From Verrucomicrobiota bacterium (lineage in GTDB: Bacteria; Verrucomicrobiota; Verrucomicrobiia; Chthoniobacterales; JAFAMB01): a stretch of 34,755 nucleotides of DNA. A program made the translations under genes and the position numbers. The notes under the pieces were generated by a model. The model made no database searches and was not told the DNA's origin. It saw nothing but the letters and a program-made list of their open reading frames with translations. This document shows positions 9,119-17,455 of the stretch, in pieces; position 1 is the first letter of the stretch; each line of letters begins with the position of its first letter. The stretch is from contig JAFAHI010000735.1 in NCBI GenBank assembly GCA_019237325.1, positions 1 to 34,755 on the forward strand, read 5' to 3'.

Positions 9119-10306
9119 TCAGGTCAGAGAATTCCGGATTGCTTGGATCTCGAGGGATACTCGATCTAGGCTCTCCTTCAACTTCTGTCCGTTGGTTTCA
9201 CTCGATTTAACGGCCGCTCGCTTGGCACTGGTCATGGACATACGACGACGAAGAGGTGCCGGTGCCACACCGACCTGGGTCCAGGCATCACGAACCGCTT
9301 GCTGTTCGGCACTTCCGGCTCCGAACAGCGTGCCTGCGACCTCGAACGTTATATTGGCCAAATCACTGAACTGTGCCGATGGCCAGAGCTGCCGCAGGGC
9401 AGAGTACCAAATGTGTCCCGCACGCTCCCACGCATGACCTCCTAGTTGCTCAGCGATGAGGTAAAAAGCGTGGTTAGGAATTCCTGAGTTAATATGCACA
9501 CCGCCGAAATCTCCATCTTCCGTATCCGGAAGTTGCACGTAATTATTCATCTGTTTCGGCTGCGGATCTTTTCCGCCAAGTTTGGGATCGTCGTAAGCGC
9601 TTCCCGGATCCTTCATTGAGCGCAAAGCAGTCGCGTTCATCCCCGGAGCCATGATGCCAGCGCCGATCAGCCAATCTGCCGATTCAACGTCTTGATTGTT
9701 ATGGTACTGTTTAACCAGCGATCCAAATACGTCGGAAACGGACTCATTCAGCGCGCCAGATTGGTTGTGATAGCTGAGGTTTGCAGTGTGTTGGGTAACG
9801 CCGTGGGTTAATTCGTGTCCAATGACGTCAACTGCTTTGGTAAAATTTAGAAAAATTACTCCATCCCCGTCTCCGAACACCATCTGTTGACCATCCCAGA
9901 ATGCGTTGTCGTAATCCTGGCTGTAATGTACTGAAGCATCTAACCGCATGCCCCGATCGTCGATGGAATTACGTTGAAAGATGTCGTTGAAGAAATCATA
10001 GGTTGCTCCCAGTCCATCGTAGGCATCGTTAACGGAGGCGTCGGAAGAGGGCGGATCGCCTTCGCCTCGAACGAGTCGTCCCGGGAGCTGCGATCCGCGC
10101 TGGGCGTCGTAAATGGTTCTGCGCCTTTGGCCGGCTGGCGCGGTGACGGCGATTGCACCGAGAATGTTACGACGTTCATGCATTCGAATAGTCAGGCTCA
10201 AGGTCCTGAGGGCTGCATCACGTAGGCGCCGGTCTTCTTCTTGACGGAGCATGGCATGCAGAACGTGCGGAGGGAGTATGCAATGAATAGGACAGCGTTT
10301 ACACAT
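9119..10306 (-). CDS. M4 family metallopeptidase, protealysin type
   Basis: 395 residues from the ATG at 10306. An upstream TTG at 10348 is unlikely because it overlaps the predicted -10 element. The protein starts MCKRCPIHCILPPHVL, the short propeptide with the PPxxL motif typical of protealysin-like enzymes, which lack a signal peptide. Zinc ligands and catalytic residues are present: HELTH at about 164-168, the third ligand Glu188 in NESVSD, and the catalytic His about 271 in GGVHINSGI. The full thermolysin-like C-terminal lobe is present. The emfourin-like gene follows. The enzyme is expected to act inside the cell, or outside after lysis. An operator lies about 73 bp upstream of the start. 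Confidence 0.93.
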   Translation of the reverse strand: MCKRCPIHCILPPHVLHAMLRQEEDRRLRDAALRTLSLTIRMHERRNILGAIAVTAPAGQRRRTIYDAQRGSQLPGRLVRGEGDPPSSDASVNDAYDGLGATYDFFNDIFQRNSIDDRGMRLDASVHYSQDYDNAFWDGQQMVFGDGDGVIFLNFTKAVDVIGHELTHGVTQHTANLSYHNQSGALNESVSDVFGSLVKQYHNNQDVESADWLIGAGIMAPGMNATALRSMKDPGSAYDDPKLGGKDPQPKQMNNYVQLPDTEDGDFGGVHINSGIPNHAFYLIAEQLGGHAWERAGHIWYSALRQLWPSAQFSDLANITFEVAGTLFGAGSAEQQAVRDAWTQVGVAPAPLRRRMSMTSAKRAAVKSSETNGQKLKESLDRVSLEIQAIRNSLT

Positions 10307-10378
10307 AGGTATTCCAGGTTCTATTGAGCGGCTTTGCGGTGGGAACAAAACATAGCCATCGCAGTGACGTCCCGGCTA

Positions 10379-10394
10379 TACGTCAAAATACGTA
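10379..10394 (-). promoter_or_regulatory. TACG-N8-CGTA operator upstream of M4/emfourin
   Basis: On the gene strand TACGTATTTTGACGTA. A -10-like TATGTT lies at 10354-10349, 24 bp downstream, giving a leader of about 35 nt to the ATG at 10306. The site is in the 129-bp gap after the alpha/beta hydrolase gene, so M4/emfourin is probably an independent unit. Confidence 0.68.
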
Positions 10395-10435
10395 TTGGCT
10401 AACCTAGCTAAGTGACTGAGCGGCGCGGTGCCGGT

Positions 10436-11782
10436 TTAATTGGGTCGGGCTGCTTGCCAAATCACATGAGCCACTTCGGGATGTGCGATATCACAATGCG
10501 CATCGTACTGTCCGTGGTTCCCGCTAATATAGGCATGCGCATCTAGGTTGTAGATTTGCCGGCCCTTGAAAGCGTATTCCGCGTTAGTTTTACCCATTTC
10601 TAGCCCGGTCGTAATGGTGTCCAAACCCTGGATCCCGAACGCACCGATTCCACCGTATCTGGGTAATTCCACAACTTCGAAAGCCTGTTGCTGAGCCATG
10701 CCGGCCGCCAGAGGATATGCTCGGCCGACGGATTTATCGAACTCAGAAAACGTGGTGACAATTGGTCCTTCGCATCTGTTGCTGCGAATTAGGCGGTTGA
10801 AATAGCCCGGCGTCCCTGGCCGATATTTCATGCTATCGCAGTAAGCCCAAAGCGAGAGTGCACCCTGTACCAGCACCATCGACTGCACCGGTTTCCGCTG
10901 TGAAGTGTCCGTGCTCGGGCCAGCCGCCATTCCCGTCACTACGATGCATCCAAAGCTATGTCCCATCAGATGGATGCGTGCGCTGCCGGTTTTTTCTGCC
11001 TCCTGCATGCCAAGCAATAGACGGTGAGCGCCTCCCTCGCCGAAATTTCGGGCGCGGTCTTTCATACAATAGAACGAAAGTATTCGCAGTGGTGCCAGTA
11101 GGGAACTCGAGCTCAGCGAACCGAAACTTCCCGATTCCAGGTCCGCAGTCTCGTCTATACGTGCCGCCTCATAAATCGCCTGAGGATCGAACTCGGGTCG
11201 ATCAGCGCCGGGAGACGCGCCCTCGCCGCCAGAGCCGAGCCCGAGCGTTTGATCCAATCGGCGATACGCATCCTCGACTTCGATCGGAAGCTGCTCCGGA
11301 TCGTCTGTCGCAACCAGCGCGCTTAGAATCGTGCGCAGTTCGTTCTGCACTTCGGAGGAGTTGCCTAGCCGTTCGGCCCAATCCTGGACCGCTGCCTCCA
11401 ACGCCGGCTTCCAATCCGCCCTGGTCTGCAATTGAGCGAAGGAACCTTCCATGCTCTCGTTTCCGAAAGGCTTACTCGGCCAATGCATCCCGATGAGAAG
11501 CGGCCTAAAGCCAGGACCGCGCCGCTTGATCTCTTCAATATCGGTTCTACAGCTTAAGAGATTCTTCGACCACGCGTCGTACTGACTTAAAGCGGCGTCC
11601 ATGTCTCCTAGCCAGCCATGGCTCATGACGAAGATGTCGCTGACGCCCTCCCGTATCGCGGCCAGCGCCTTTTCGCTCATAAGACTGCCGTCGGGCTCAC
11701 GCCGTTCGTTACCCTGATCGTCGAACACAATCAATTGATAGGTAAGCGGCAGATCTGCTTCTGGTATATGTCTGAGAGGCAT
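10436..11782 (-). CDS. Alpha/beta hydrolase-fold protein
   Basis: 448 residues. Serine hydrolase fold: an SHGW motif after a hydrophobic strand (IFVMSHGWLGD, about 50-60) fits the oxyanion-hole region, and the nucleophile elbow is MGHSFG with Ser276. A central acidic, Gly/Ser-rich segment (about 180-225) separates the two halves. The C terminus has His residues (HGQYDAHCDIAHPEVAHV) that could supply the triad His. No signal peptide is visible. AAAGGAAAA precedes the ATG. It is the last of four same-strand genes (CHAT-SIR2, STAND, caspase-like, hydrolase), with a long inverted repeat upstream. Possible lipase or esterase effector of that cluster; the substrate is unknown. Confidence 0.75.
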   Translation of the reverse strand: MPLRHIPEADLPLTYQLIVFDDQGNERREPDGSLMSEKALAAIREGVSDIFVMSHGWLGDMDAALSQYDAWSKNLLSCRTDIEEIKRRGPGFRPLLIGMHWPSKPFGNESMEGSFAQLQTRADWKPALEAAVQDWAERLGNSSEVQNELRTILSALVATDDPEQLPIEVEDAYRRLDQTLGLGSGGEGASPGADRPEFDPQAIYEAARIDETADLESGSFGSLSSSSLLAPLRILSFYCMKDRARNFGEGGAHRLLLGMQEAEKTGSARIHLMGHSFGCIVVTGMAAGPSTDTSQRKPVQSMVLVQGALSLWAYCDSMKYRPGTPGYFNRLIRSNRCEGPIVTTFSEFDKSVGRAYPLAAGMAQQQAFEVVELPRYGGIGAFGIQGLDTITTGLEMGKTNAEYAFKGRQIYNLDAHAYISGNHGQYDAHCDIAHPEVAHVIWQAARPN

Positions 11783-11791
11783 TTTTCCTTT

Positions 11792-11880
11792 CGGTAGAGA
11801 CGAGCTCCTGCTCGTCCGTGTTTTCTATCCTGCTTTGTTCTTCGCTCAATGTCCGGACGAGCAGGAGCTCGTCCCTACCG
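11792..11880. repeat. Long inverted repeat (27-bp arms) between hydrolase and caspase-like genes
   Basis: Arms 11792-11818 and 11854-11880 are complementary at 26 of 27 positions, with a 35-nt loop. Each arm holds its own smaller palindrome (GACGAGC paired with GCTCGTC), so it can fold as one long or two short hairpins. This has the form of a REP/MITE-like element; it starts 10 bp upstream of the hydrolase ATG and would sit in a polycistronic message. Confidence 0.75.
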
Positions 11881-11960
11881 TCTCCTGAATCCTGGATTCT
11901 GGCTCCTGACTCCTATTTTTGTGTTCTTTTGCGGCTATTAGTTTAATCGATGGCAGGCAT

Positions 11961-13424
11961 TTAACTCAGCTCCTCCACGCGTACCCGAGCGCCCGGATCA
12001 CCAAATAGCACATATGCCTCCGCGTCGTTGCGCTCGGTCCAGCGGGTAGCCAGTTCGGTATCCGGGACTTGTAATCCAAAAGACTTACGCTCAAGCAGGC
12101 TGCCGAGATTAGTCGACAGGGAAGCATACCGCTCGTTAAAATCTTTGAGGGCATAACCCAGCGGGGACCCGATGAGTGAGTAGCCGATAACATTCTCGAA
12201 TGGCAGCAATTGCGGTCCTGCCCCTCTTGTAGTGATCGATTGTGGCCACGCGCGTTCCACATGTCCAAACACTCCCAGTGCGCCGCCGCTGGCATGGCTT
12301 AAGAGCGCCTTGGGAAGTGCCGCGAAAAAGGGCTTCGGCGCGATCAGTGGCGGTTCCTGATTCGGCTGGTGTAGAAACCGGTTGTGCGATGGGCAGCCCA
12401 CGCTGTAACAGGCAAAATGGAAGCACACCAAGCCATGGACTTTGGCGTCCGGTCCGAGATCACTCCCGGCGAAATAGTGCTCTGATTTCAACGGTCCGAG
12501 CCCGAGCGACCTGAAATCCTGACAGAGTAAGGCGCCCGAGGCCGCGAACTGTTGAGGGTGATCCATTGGCCATCCTAGTCCATGACTCGCCGTAAAGAGA
12601 AACGCCGGAGTGCGAACTTCATCTCCCTGAAAAATTTTGGAGAGACAAGCTTTCGTCGATTGGTCCGGCGGATACAGGCGAGAGGTAAATTCCACCCCCG
12701 TCTTTCTTTTGATTCCACTCAAGATGTTTGATGGTTCGGTAGATGTGCCCAATGGCTTCACCAAATATTCCGAACTCAGCCGCGTTGGAGCATCGTTCGC
12801 CTGTCGGGGCCCGAAGAAAACTATTTCTCTGGTGTTTGGGGGACTTGCCGCGGTTTCATAGGCGACAACGCTCTCGCTGTACCGCCGGTAATCGTCCGCA
12901 ATATCAAAGTGAAGCCGGCCTACACAGTATTGCACGTCGAGTATATGACCAAACTCGAACGGGATGCGGTCGGGGCTGCCTACGATGAGAACATAGAGAG
13001 GTATCTTGGTCGGATCCACGACGCCGACGCCAACCCGGTGTCGCGCCAGCCAATCGGGCACGCTTTCGCCGTCGCGATATTCGAGGTCCGGTTTTACGAT
13101 GGAGTCGTCGGCGATCTGCCGGCTTCGATGCTCGATCAGCGGTGCCAGCGCGGCTTTGACCGCCGGGTCTTCCGCTTGATGAAAGACGACGCACCAGCCT
13201 GACTCTGTGAGCTTCAGCGGGTCGCGACTAAAGGAAACGCCTAGGTGCGGCTGCGAAGCCTGTTGCCAGAGGCTTTTCAGAATGCTGGCGGTTTGCGAGT
13301 CCGGCTGTGAGGCGACCGCGAACTGGGCCGCTTCGCCCGGTTGCATGGGCGGAATTAGGTAATTCCCGGTCGCGCCATCGATACCGTTTAGATAGATTTG
13401 TTCGTCAATTGCTGTGTCGACCAT
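11961..13424 (-). CDS. Caspase-fold (clan CD, gingipain/C25-like) cysteine peptidase
   Basis: 487 residues. The putative dyad is His281 in FTASHGLGW and Cys339 in FHFACYSVG, each after a hydrophobic strand, as in clan CD peptidases (caspases, gingipains, CHAT). Upstream, YVLIVGSPDRIPFEF (about 144-158) resembles the C25 core strand before the His. A following segment GGALGVFGHVERAW fits the strand that closes the fold. No signal peptide or secretion domain is present, unlike true gingipains, so an intracellular effector protease is more likely. It lies 228 bp downstream of the STAND gene on the same strand and could be an effector switched by it. A TATAAA-like sequence at 13497-13492 may give it its own promoter. 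The family is supported by the motifs only. Confidence 0.7.
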   Translation of the reverse strand: MVDTAIDEQIYLNGIDGATGNYLIPPMQPGEAAQFAVASQPDSQTASILKSLWQQASQPHLGVSFSRDPLKLTESGWCVVFHQAEDPAVKAALAPLIEHRSRQIADDSIVKPDLEYRDGESVPDWLARHRVGVGVVDPTKIPLYVLIVGSPDRIPFEFGHILDVQYCVGRLHFDIADDYRRYSESVVAYETAASPPNTREIVFFGPRQANDAPTRLSSEYLVKPLGTSTEPSNILSGIKRKTGVEFTSRLYPPDQSTKACLSKIFQGDEVRTPAFLFTASHGLGWPMDHPQQFAASGALLCQDFRSLGLGPLKSEHYFAGSDLGPDAKVHGLVCFHFACYSVGCPSHNRFLHQPNQEPPLIAPKPFFAALPKALLSHASGGALGVFGHVERAWPQSITTRGAGPQLLPFENVIGYSLIGSPLGYALKDFNERYASLSTNLGSLLERKSFGLQVPDTELATRWTERNDAEAYVLFGDPGARVRVEELS

Positions 13425-13538
13425 TTCTCGATAAACAACCAGAATGCTTGAACGGAAGAGAACAGATCCTAAGGAGCGGGTCGGAAGCCTTTTTATACAA
13501 AATTGTTAAAACTACCGAACTCCCCTGAAGCTCTTTGG

Positions 13539-13639
13539 AATGACAGATAACAAATGACAAATGACAGATCTGACTTTAGCGCGCCAGCCCCGGGCGTAGG
13601 AACGCCCAATTTGTCATCTGTCATTTGTTATCTGTCATT
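13539..13639. repeat. Inverted repeat with 21-bp perfect arms and inner hairpin
   Basis: Arms 13539-13559 and 13619-13639 are perfectly complementary. The arms are built from repeats of TGACA and ATGACAAATGACA type. An inner hairpin (GGGCG paired with CGCCC, about 13592-13607) lies within the loop. It starts 114 bp upstream of the caspase-like start and ends 14 bp before the STAND stop codon. A REP/MITE-like element or a processing/termination structure is possible. Confidence 0.75.
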
Positions 13640-13652
13640 TCAATGGGCCGAG

Positions 13653-16600
13653 TCATCGCGACTTTGACTGAGAAAGATCTGGCAACGCTTCAAATGTCTT
13701 TTCGTATTGTCGATTTCCTTCTTTGGACTCCGCGTACCGCGACCACTCAGGCCCAAACATGTTTCGATTGATCATTCTCTTGGCTCGATCAAGGATCGCA
13801 TCGACCGAGTACCGCGCCTCCGGCCAAAAGGTAACGCGACCGTTGTCTCCCGCGCTGTAAAAGCCTCCCCCTTCCGGTGGCACGCAAATCGTATAGACGC
13901 CCCCGGTATCCTGTCGCAGCGTAATAATCAACGCTAAGCGTTTGGCGCTAGCGTCATAGCTCCATACTTTAACGCTGCCATCGCTGCCTCCCGTGAACAG
14001 ATGCAGCCCGTCGCTAGCCCAAGCCACGGTAGTAACTGGACCATCGTGGGCAACGATTGCCGGTGTCGGAGCGCCAGCCAGAGATTGCAAAATCACGGCT
14101 CCGCCGGTTGTGCCGATGGCAACGATTTCATCACTTGGATTCAACGCCATAGAGTAGATAGACCCTGGAATTTGAAATGCGTTGATGTATTTGCAGGGAC
14201 CGTCACCAAATCGGAACTGTAGGATTTCAGACTTGTTGACATCTCCGCTCAGATGGTCGACGGCCACAAGCAGTGCATCTCCGCGATGCGACCAGACTAA
14301 CCTGCCCATCTTGGCGTCTTTCAGAACTGCTTGCGTATCGGCCTTAGGTTTAGGAGCGCCAACAGGAGGTGAGCCTGCTCCAGAGTTCGGCAAAACCGCG
14401 ACATCCGGATTGTCAGAAATCGGTGTCAGATCCGGCAAGTGTCTGAAACCCAAAGTGCCAAGTTGGGTTGCGAAGGCGACGACGGGATTTGCCGGAGCGC
14501 AGTCGACCGAGCGCACAGGTTCTTTCAGCAGGCAGGAAGTGGGTTTAGAACTGAGATCGGGGTCCCAAAAAGCGATTTCTCCTTCAAACTCGTGCTTCTG
14601 ATACGACAGATCATATCCTATTACGAAGGCTTTCGTCTGCAATTGAAAGCCGACTGACTGGATGCCGGACTGGAGTTCAGAAGGCAAGTGGGCCTTATCA
14701 TCTTTGCCTGAAGCTGGATCAAAACAGTCAACCGTTCCTTCCGAATCAAAACTGAGCACGCTGGAATTTGCAGACCGAATACGAATGATGGCATCGACAC
14801 TATTGCCATACATCTTCTGGCGCGGAGGAGGGCTGAATAGGAAAATCCGTATGGCTCCATCATTGTTTGCGGTAGCGATTTTGTTAGTTGCCGGGCTATA
14901 GGACAGCTTCCAAACATTTGTGGTCGGACTTTGCTCGGAGCCTAGGTCGGTCAATTCAGGAGCTTTCCAAAACCGCAGCATGCCGTCATCGCCAACTGAA
15001 GCGATGGCGCTGTCATCGTTAATCCACGCCACGTCCCGCACCCACTGATCATGCGCCTGCTCCTTGCGGTTTACGAAGACCGGGTCGTTTCCTGTGGAAG
15101 TTTCGTCTGTTTTCCAAATTGAAACCGCGTGATCCCAGCTTCCACAAGCGATTCGTCCGTCATTGGACCAGGCGACGCTCCATATTGCACCTGAATGTGC
15201 GGGTACCGGATTTGAAGAGGCCCCATCTCGAAACCAGAGGCGCAAACTACCCCTGGCATCACCGGCCGCGAGCACGGAACCGTTGTGATTCCAGGCAACT
15301 GTATGAACTGGGATTAGCTTATCTGCCAGGCGATTCTCCAAAACTCGCGACGGCCGAAGGTTAGAGGCCTGAAAGGCATTTCGCAGACCTTCCCAGATGT
15401 AAATCCGGCCATCTTGACAGCCAGCGGCCAAGTCGCCGTTTTCATTCCAGCTGCAACTCCATACGACCGGAACCTCATCGGCATCGCTAGGTAAGCTTAG
15501 CCGCACCGGCGCTGGAGCAGGCGCGGTGTCACCTACATAACAAATCGAGACAAAATCGCTCTTGGTTCCAGTCGCGACCTGTTTTCCGTTTGGTGAAAAT
15601 GCGATGCTCCATATCGTCTGCCCTCCGAGCTTGATGGGGTCGGTTAGGGCGTTGTGACGCAGGACTCGAAGTTTCCCTAAGCCGTCCCCTATGGCAAGGG
15701 TTTGACCGTCGGCAGAATAAGCAACGGCCCCTATTTCAACAGGATCCCCGACCGCGGCAGAAGAGTGTTGGCTGTAATTCCAATACGTGTTCACCAATCG
15801 TTTCCGCCGGTCCATTGTCCGATCTAGAATCGTGATGATGTCGCCAAAGAGTAAAGGGTCAATCGATGCTTTTCGGCTTCGCAGATCATTTACCAGGTGA
15901 CACCCAAAGAGAATATTTCGATCAGCGCTGCCTGCAGTGGAAGCCGAGTATAGCGGCCGCAAGACTGTAAAGAATTTATAGTACCCCAAGTCAGCGTTAC
16001 TGCGAAAGAGAGACCACGCTAGGGCGCCAAACAAGAGAGCCCCAGCAAGACAAGAAGTCAAAGGAACCCAGAATCGAAGATGGGCGGCTCGCCGCCGTCG
16101 CTTTGATTTCTCAACGAAGTCCAACTCTGTTTCGGAGAACTTGGCATCTTTCCGCCGAACTTGTCTGGCCGCTTCTTTTAGGTCGCGACCGTCCAGTAGA
16201 TGACGAGGATCACATCCGCTCTTAACGTACTCGCGACAGCGCTTGCCGATAGTCCCAAGGTTCCGGTCAAACCAATCTTTGTTCTCTCTGAGGACTGGTT
16301 GGATCAGACGGTCGTGAGCAAGCTCATAGTAGGTTGCATGCAATCGCCGCTCTTTTCTGACGAGGTACGCAGCGTAGAGCGATTCGATCAACCGGTTGTC
16401 TAGGGCCTTGGTGACATTCGTTTCCTGACGAATCGGGGTGCGGATTCCTCGTACATCGATCAAGTTTTCCTGTATCCAGAAACGCACATCCTGTTCGATT
16501 GCTCTGTCGTTTCCCACGATCTGGTGTAGCTCGCTGCGATAGTAAGCCGCGAGCGCCTCATCAACGCTCGTTTCGGGCCGGGGTCCTTCTTCGCCCTTTG

Positions 16601-17450
16601 GGTTCAGTAAAGATTGGGTGATTGCCGTTGTCCCGGGAGGGAGTGTCTCGAGAATATGCTTGCAAGCGACCTGAAGATGCAAAGGCTCGACGTATTCGCC
16701 CGGCTGGCTGGTGAAGGTTCCATCTGGTTTCTGGACGTTGATAGTAGCAAGATCAGATACCAACCGATCGAGGGCGCCGGTTTCAAAGCTGTAACCTCCG
16801 AGTTCCGCCGTTTCCTGAATCACCTCTCGAGCATTTTCTTTGCTCAAAAAGTCCAGTCGAAACGTTTGCTTAAACGCGGTCGGAAGGATTTGACCAAGAT
16901 CAAGGATCGGGGCCAGCATGTCTTCACGAACGGCGAACAACGCCCAGATATTTGGATTCGCCAGTGCACGTTCGAGATCGTCAAATAGCGCGTTCTTGGC
17001 TGTGTCGTGGCCGGGCAGAAAACTGAGACATTCTTCAAATTGATCGAACACGATGCAAATACAGCGTTTATCCGCGTTTTTCTCCGCGTGCACCGTGAGG
17101 TACTGCTCGATCGAGTCGCCCGCCGCACCATTAGCTAATGTCGGGTCCCATGAGCGAACTACCTCTCTCGAAAATGGTGAACTACTCGGGACGGCGGTAC
17201 CGCTCAGACTCAGGCGGACCGTTGGCAAAACATAGAAATCATTGTCGGTTTCATCGGCAAGCTCTGGAAGAAAGCCGGCTGCAATCAGCGAGCTCTTGCC
17301 GGCGCCGGAAGGGGAATGCAAAAGAACGATCCGTTCCGCCAAAAAGAGGTGGGTAAGGCGGCGAATCTCGTAATTGCGCCCAAAAATCTTTTCTTCCGCC
17401 GAGATGGGTCGCGGACCAACAAACAGATTTTTCTTGGCGAGCGTTACCAT
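13653..17450 (-). CDS. STAND NTPase with transmembrane segment and WD40 repeats
   Basis: 1265 residues. The N-terminal P-loop domain is of the nSTAND1 type: FVGPRPISAEEKIFGR, Walker A SGAGKSS (Lys52), Walker B CIVFDQFEE (Asp136). The motif YYELAHDRLIQPV (about 374-386) is typical of this group. A single hydrophobic helix follows a basic RRRR stretch (about 460-482), so the protein may be anchored in the inner membrane. Residues about 565-1220 hold roughly 12-14 WD40-like blades, enough for two propellers, with repeats ending in IYIWEG, LRLWFRD, VSIWKTD, LRFWKAP or VKVWSYD. Such proteins act as ligand-triggered switches, the propeller serving as sensor. The ATG follows the CHAT stop by 5 bp, implying translational coupling. 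A signal-transducing or conflict role is inferred. Confidence 0.9.
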   Translation of the reverse strand: MVTLAKKNLFVGPRPISAEEKIFGRNYEIRRLTHLFLAERIVLLHSPSGAGKSSLIAAGFLPELADETDNDFYVLPTVRLSLSGTAVPSSSPFSREVVRSWDPTLANGAAGDSIEQYLTVHAEKNADKRCICIVFDQFEECLSFLPGHDTAKNALFDDLERALANPNIWALFAVREDMLAPILDLGQILPTAFKQTFRLDFLSKENAREVIQETAELGGYSFETGALDRLVSDLATINVQKPDGTFTSQPGEYVEPLHLQVACKHILETLPPGTTAITQSLLNPKGEEGPRPETSVDEALAAYYRSELHQIVGNDRAIEQDVRFWIQENLIDVRGIRTPIRQETNVTKALDNRLIESLYAAYLVRKERRLHATYYELAHDRLIQPVLRENKDWFDRNLGTIGKRCREYVKSGCDPRHLLDGRDLKEAARQVRRKDAKFSETELDFVEKSKRRRRAAHLRFWVPLTSCLAGALLFGALAWSLFRSNADLGYYKFFTVLRPLYSASTAGSADRNILFGCHLVNDLRSRKASIDPLLFGDIITILDRTMDRRKRLVNTYWNYSQHSSAAVGDPVEIGAVAYSADGQTLAIGDGLGKLRVLRHNALTDPIKLGGQTIWSIAFSPNGKQVATGTKSDFVSICYVGDTAPAPAPVRLSLPSDADEVPVVWSCSWNENGDLAAGCQDGRIYIWEGLRNAFQASNLRPSRVLENRLADKLIPVHTVAWNHNGSVLAAGDARGSLRLWFRDGASSNPVPAHSGAIWSVAWSNDGRIACGSWDHAVSIWKTDETSTGNDPVFVNRKEQAHDQWVRDVAWINDDSAIASVGDDGMLRFWKAPELTDLGSEQSPTTNVWKLSYSPATNKIATANNDGAIRIFLFSPPPRQKMYGNSVDAIIRIRSANSSVLSFDSEGTVDCFDPASGKDDKAHLPSELQSGIQSVGFQLQTKAFVIGYDLSYQKHEFEGEIAFWDPDLSSKPTSCLLKEPVRSVDCAPANPVVAFATQLGTLGFRHLPDLTPISDNPDVAVLPNSGAGSPPVGAPKPKADTQAVLKDAKMGRLVWSHRGDALLVAVDHLSGDVNKSEILQFRFGDGPCKYINAFQIPGSIYSMALNPSDEIVAIGTTGGAVILQSLAGAPTPAIVAHDGPVTTVAWASDGLHLFTGGSDGSVKVWSYDASAKRLALIITLRQDTGGVYTICVPPEGGGFYSAGDNGRVTFWPEARYSVDAILDRAKRMINRNMFGPEWSRYAESKEGNRQYEKTFEALPDLSQSKSR

Positions 17451-17455
17451 TCTTT

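Noticed and set aside
9081..9437. 118-codon plus-strand frame over the M4 3' end
   Set aside because: Overlaps conserved M4 C-terminal sequence on the other strand; no motif.
10307..10348. Longer N terminus of the M4 peptidase from a TTG
   Set aside because: Overlaps the predicted -10 element; the ATG at 10306 begins the typical protealysin-like propeptide.
10858..11496. 212-codon plus-strand frame
   Set aside because: Antisense to the alpha/beta hydrolase gene, which has a ribosome-binding site and a nucleophile elbow.
13539..13639. CRISPR-like short repeats (TGACA/ATGACA words)
   Set aside because: The repeats form one inverted-repeat structure without regular spacers; no cas genes nearby.
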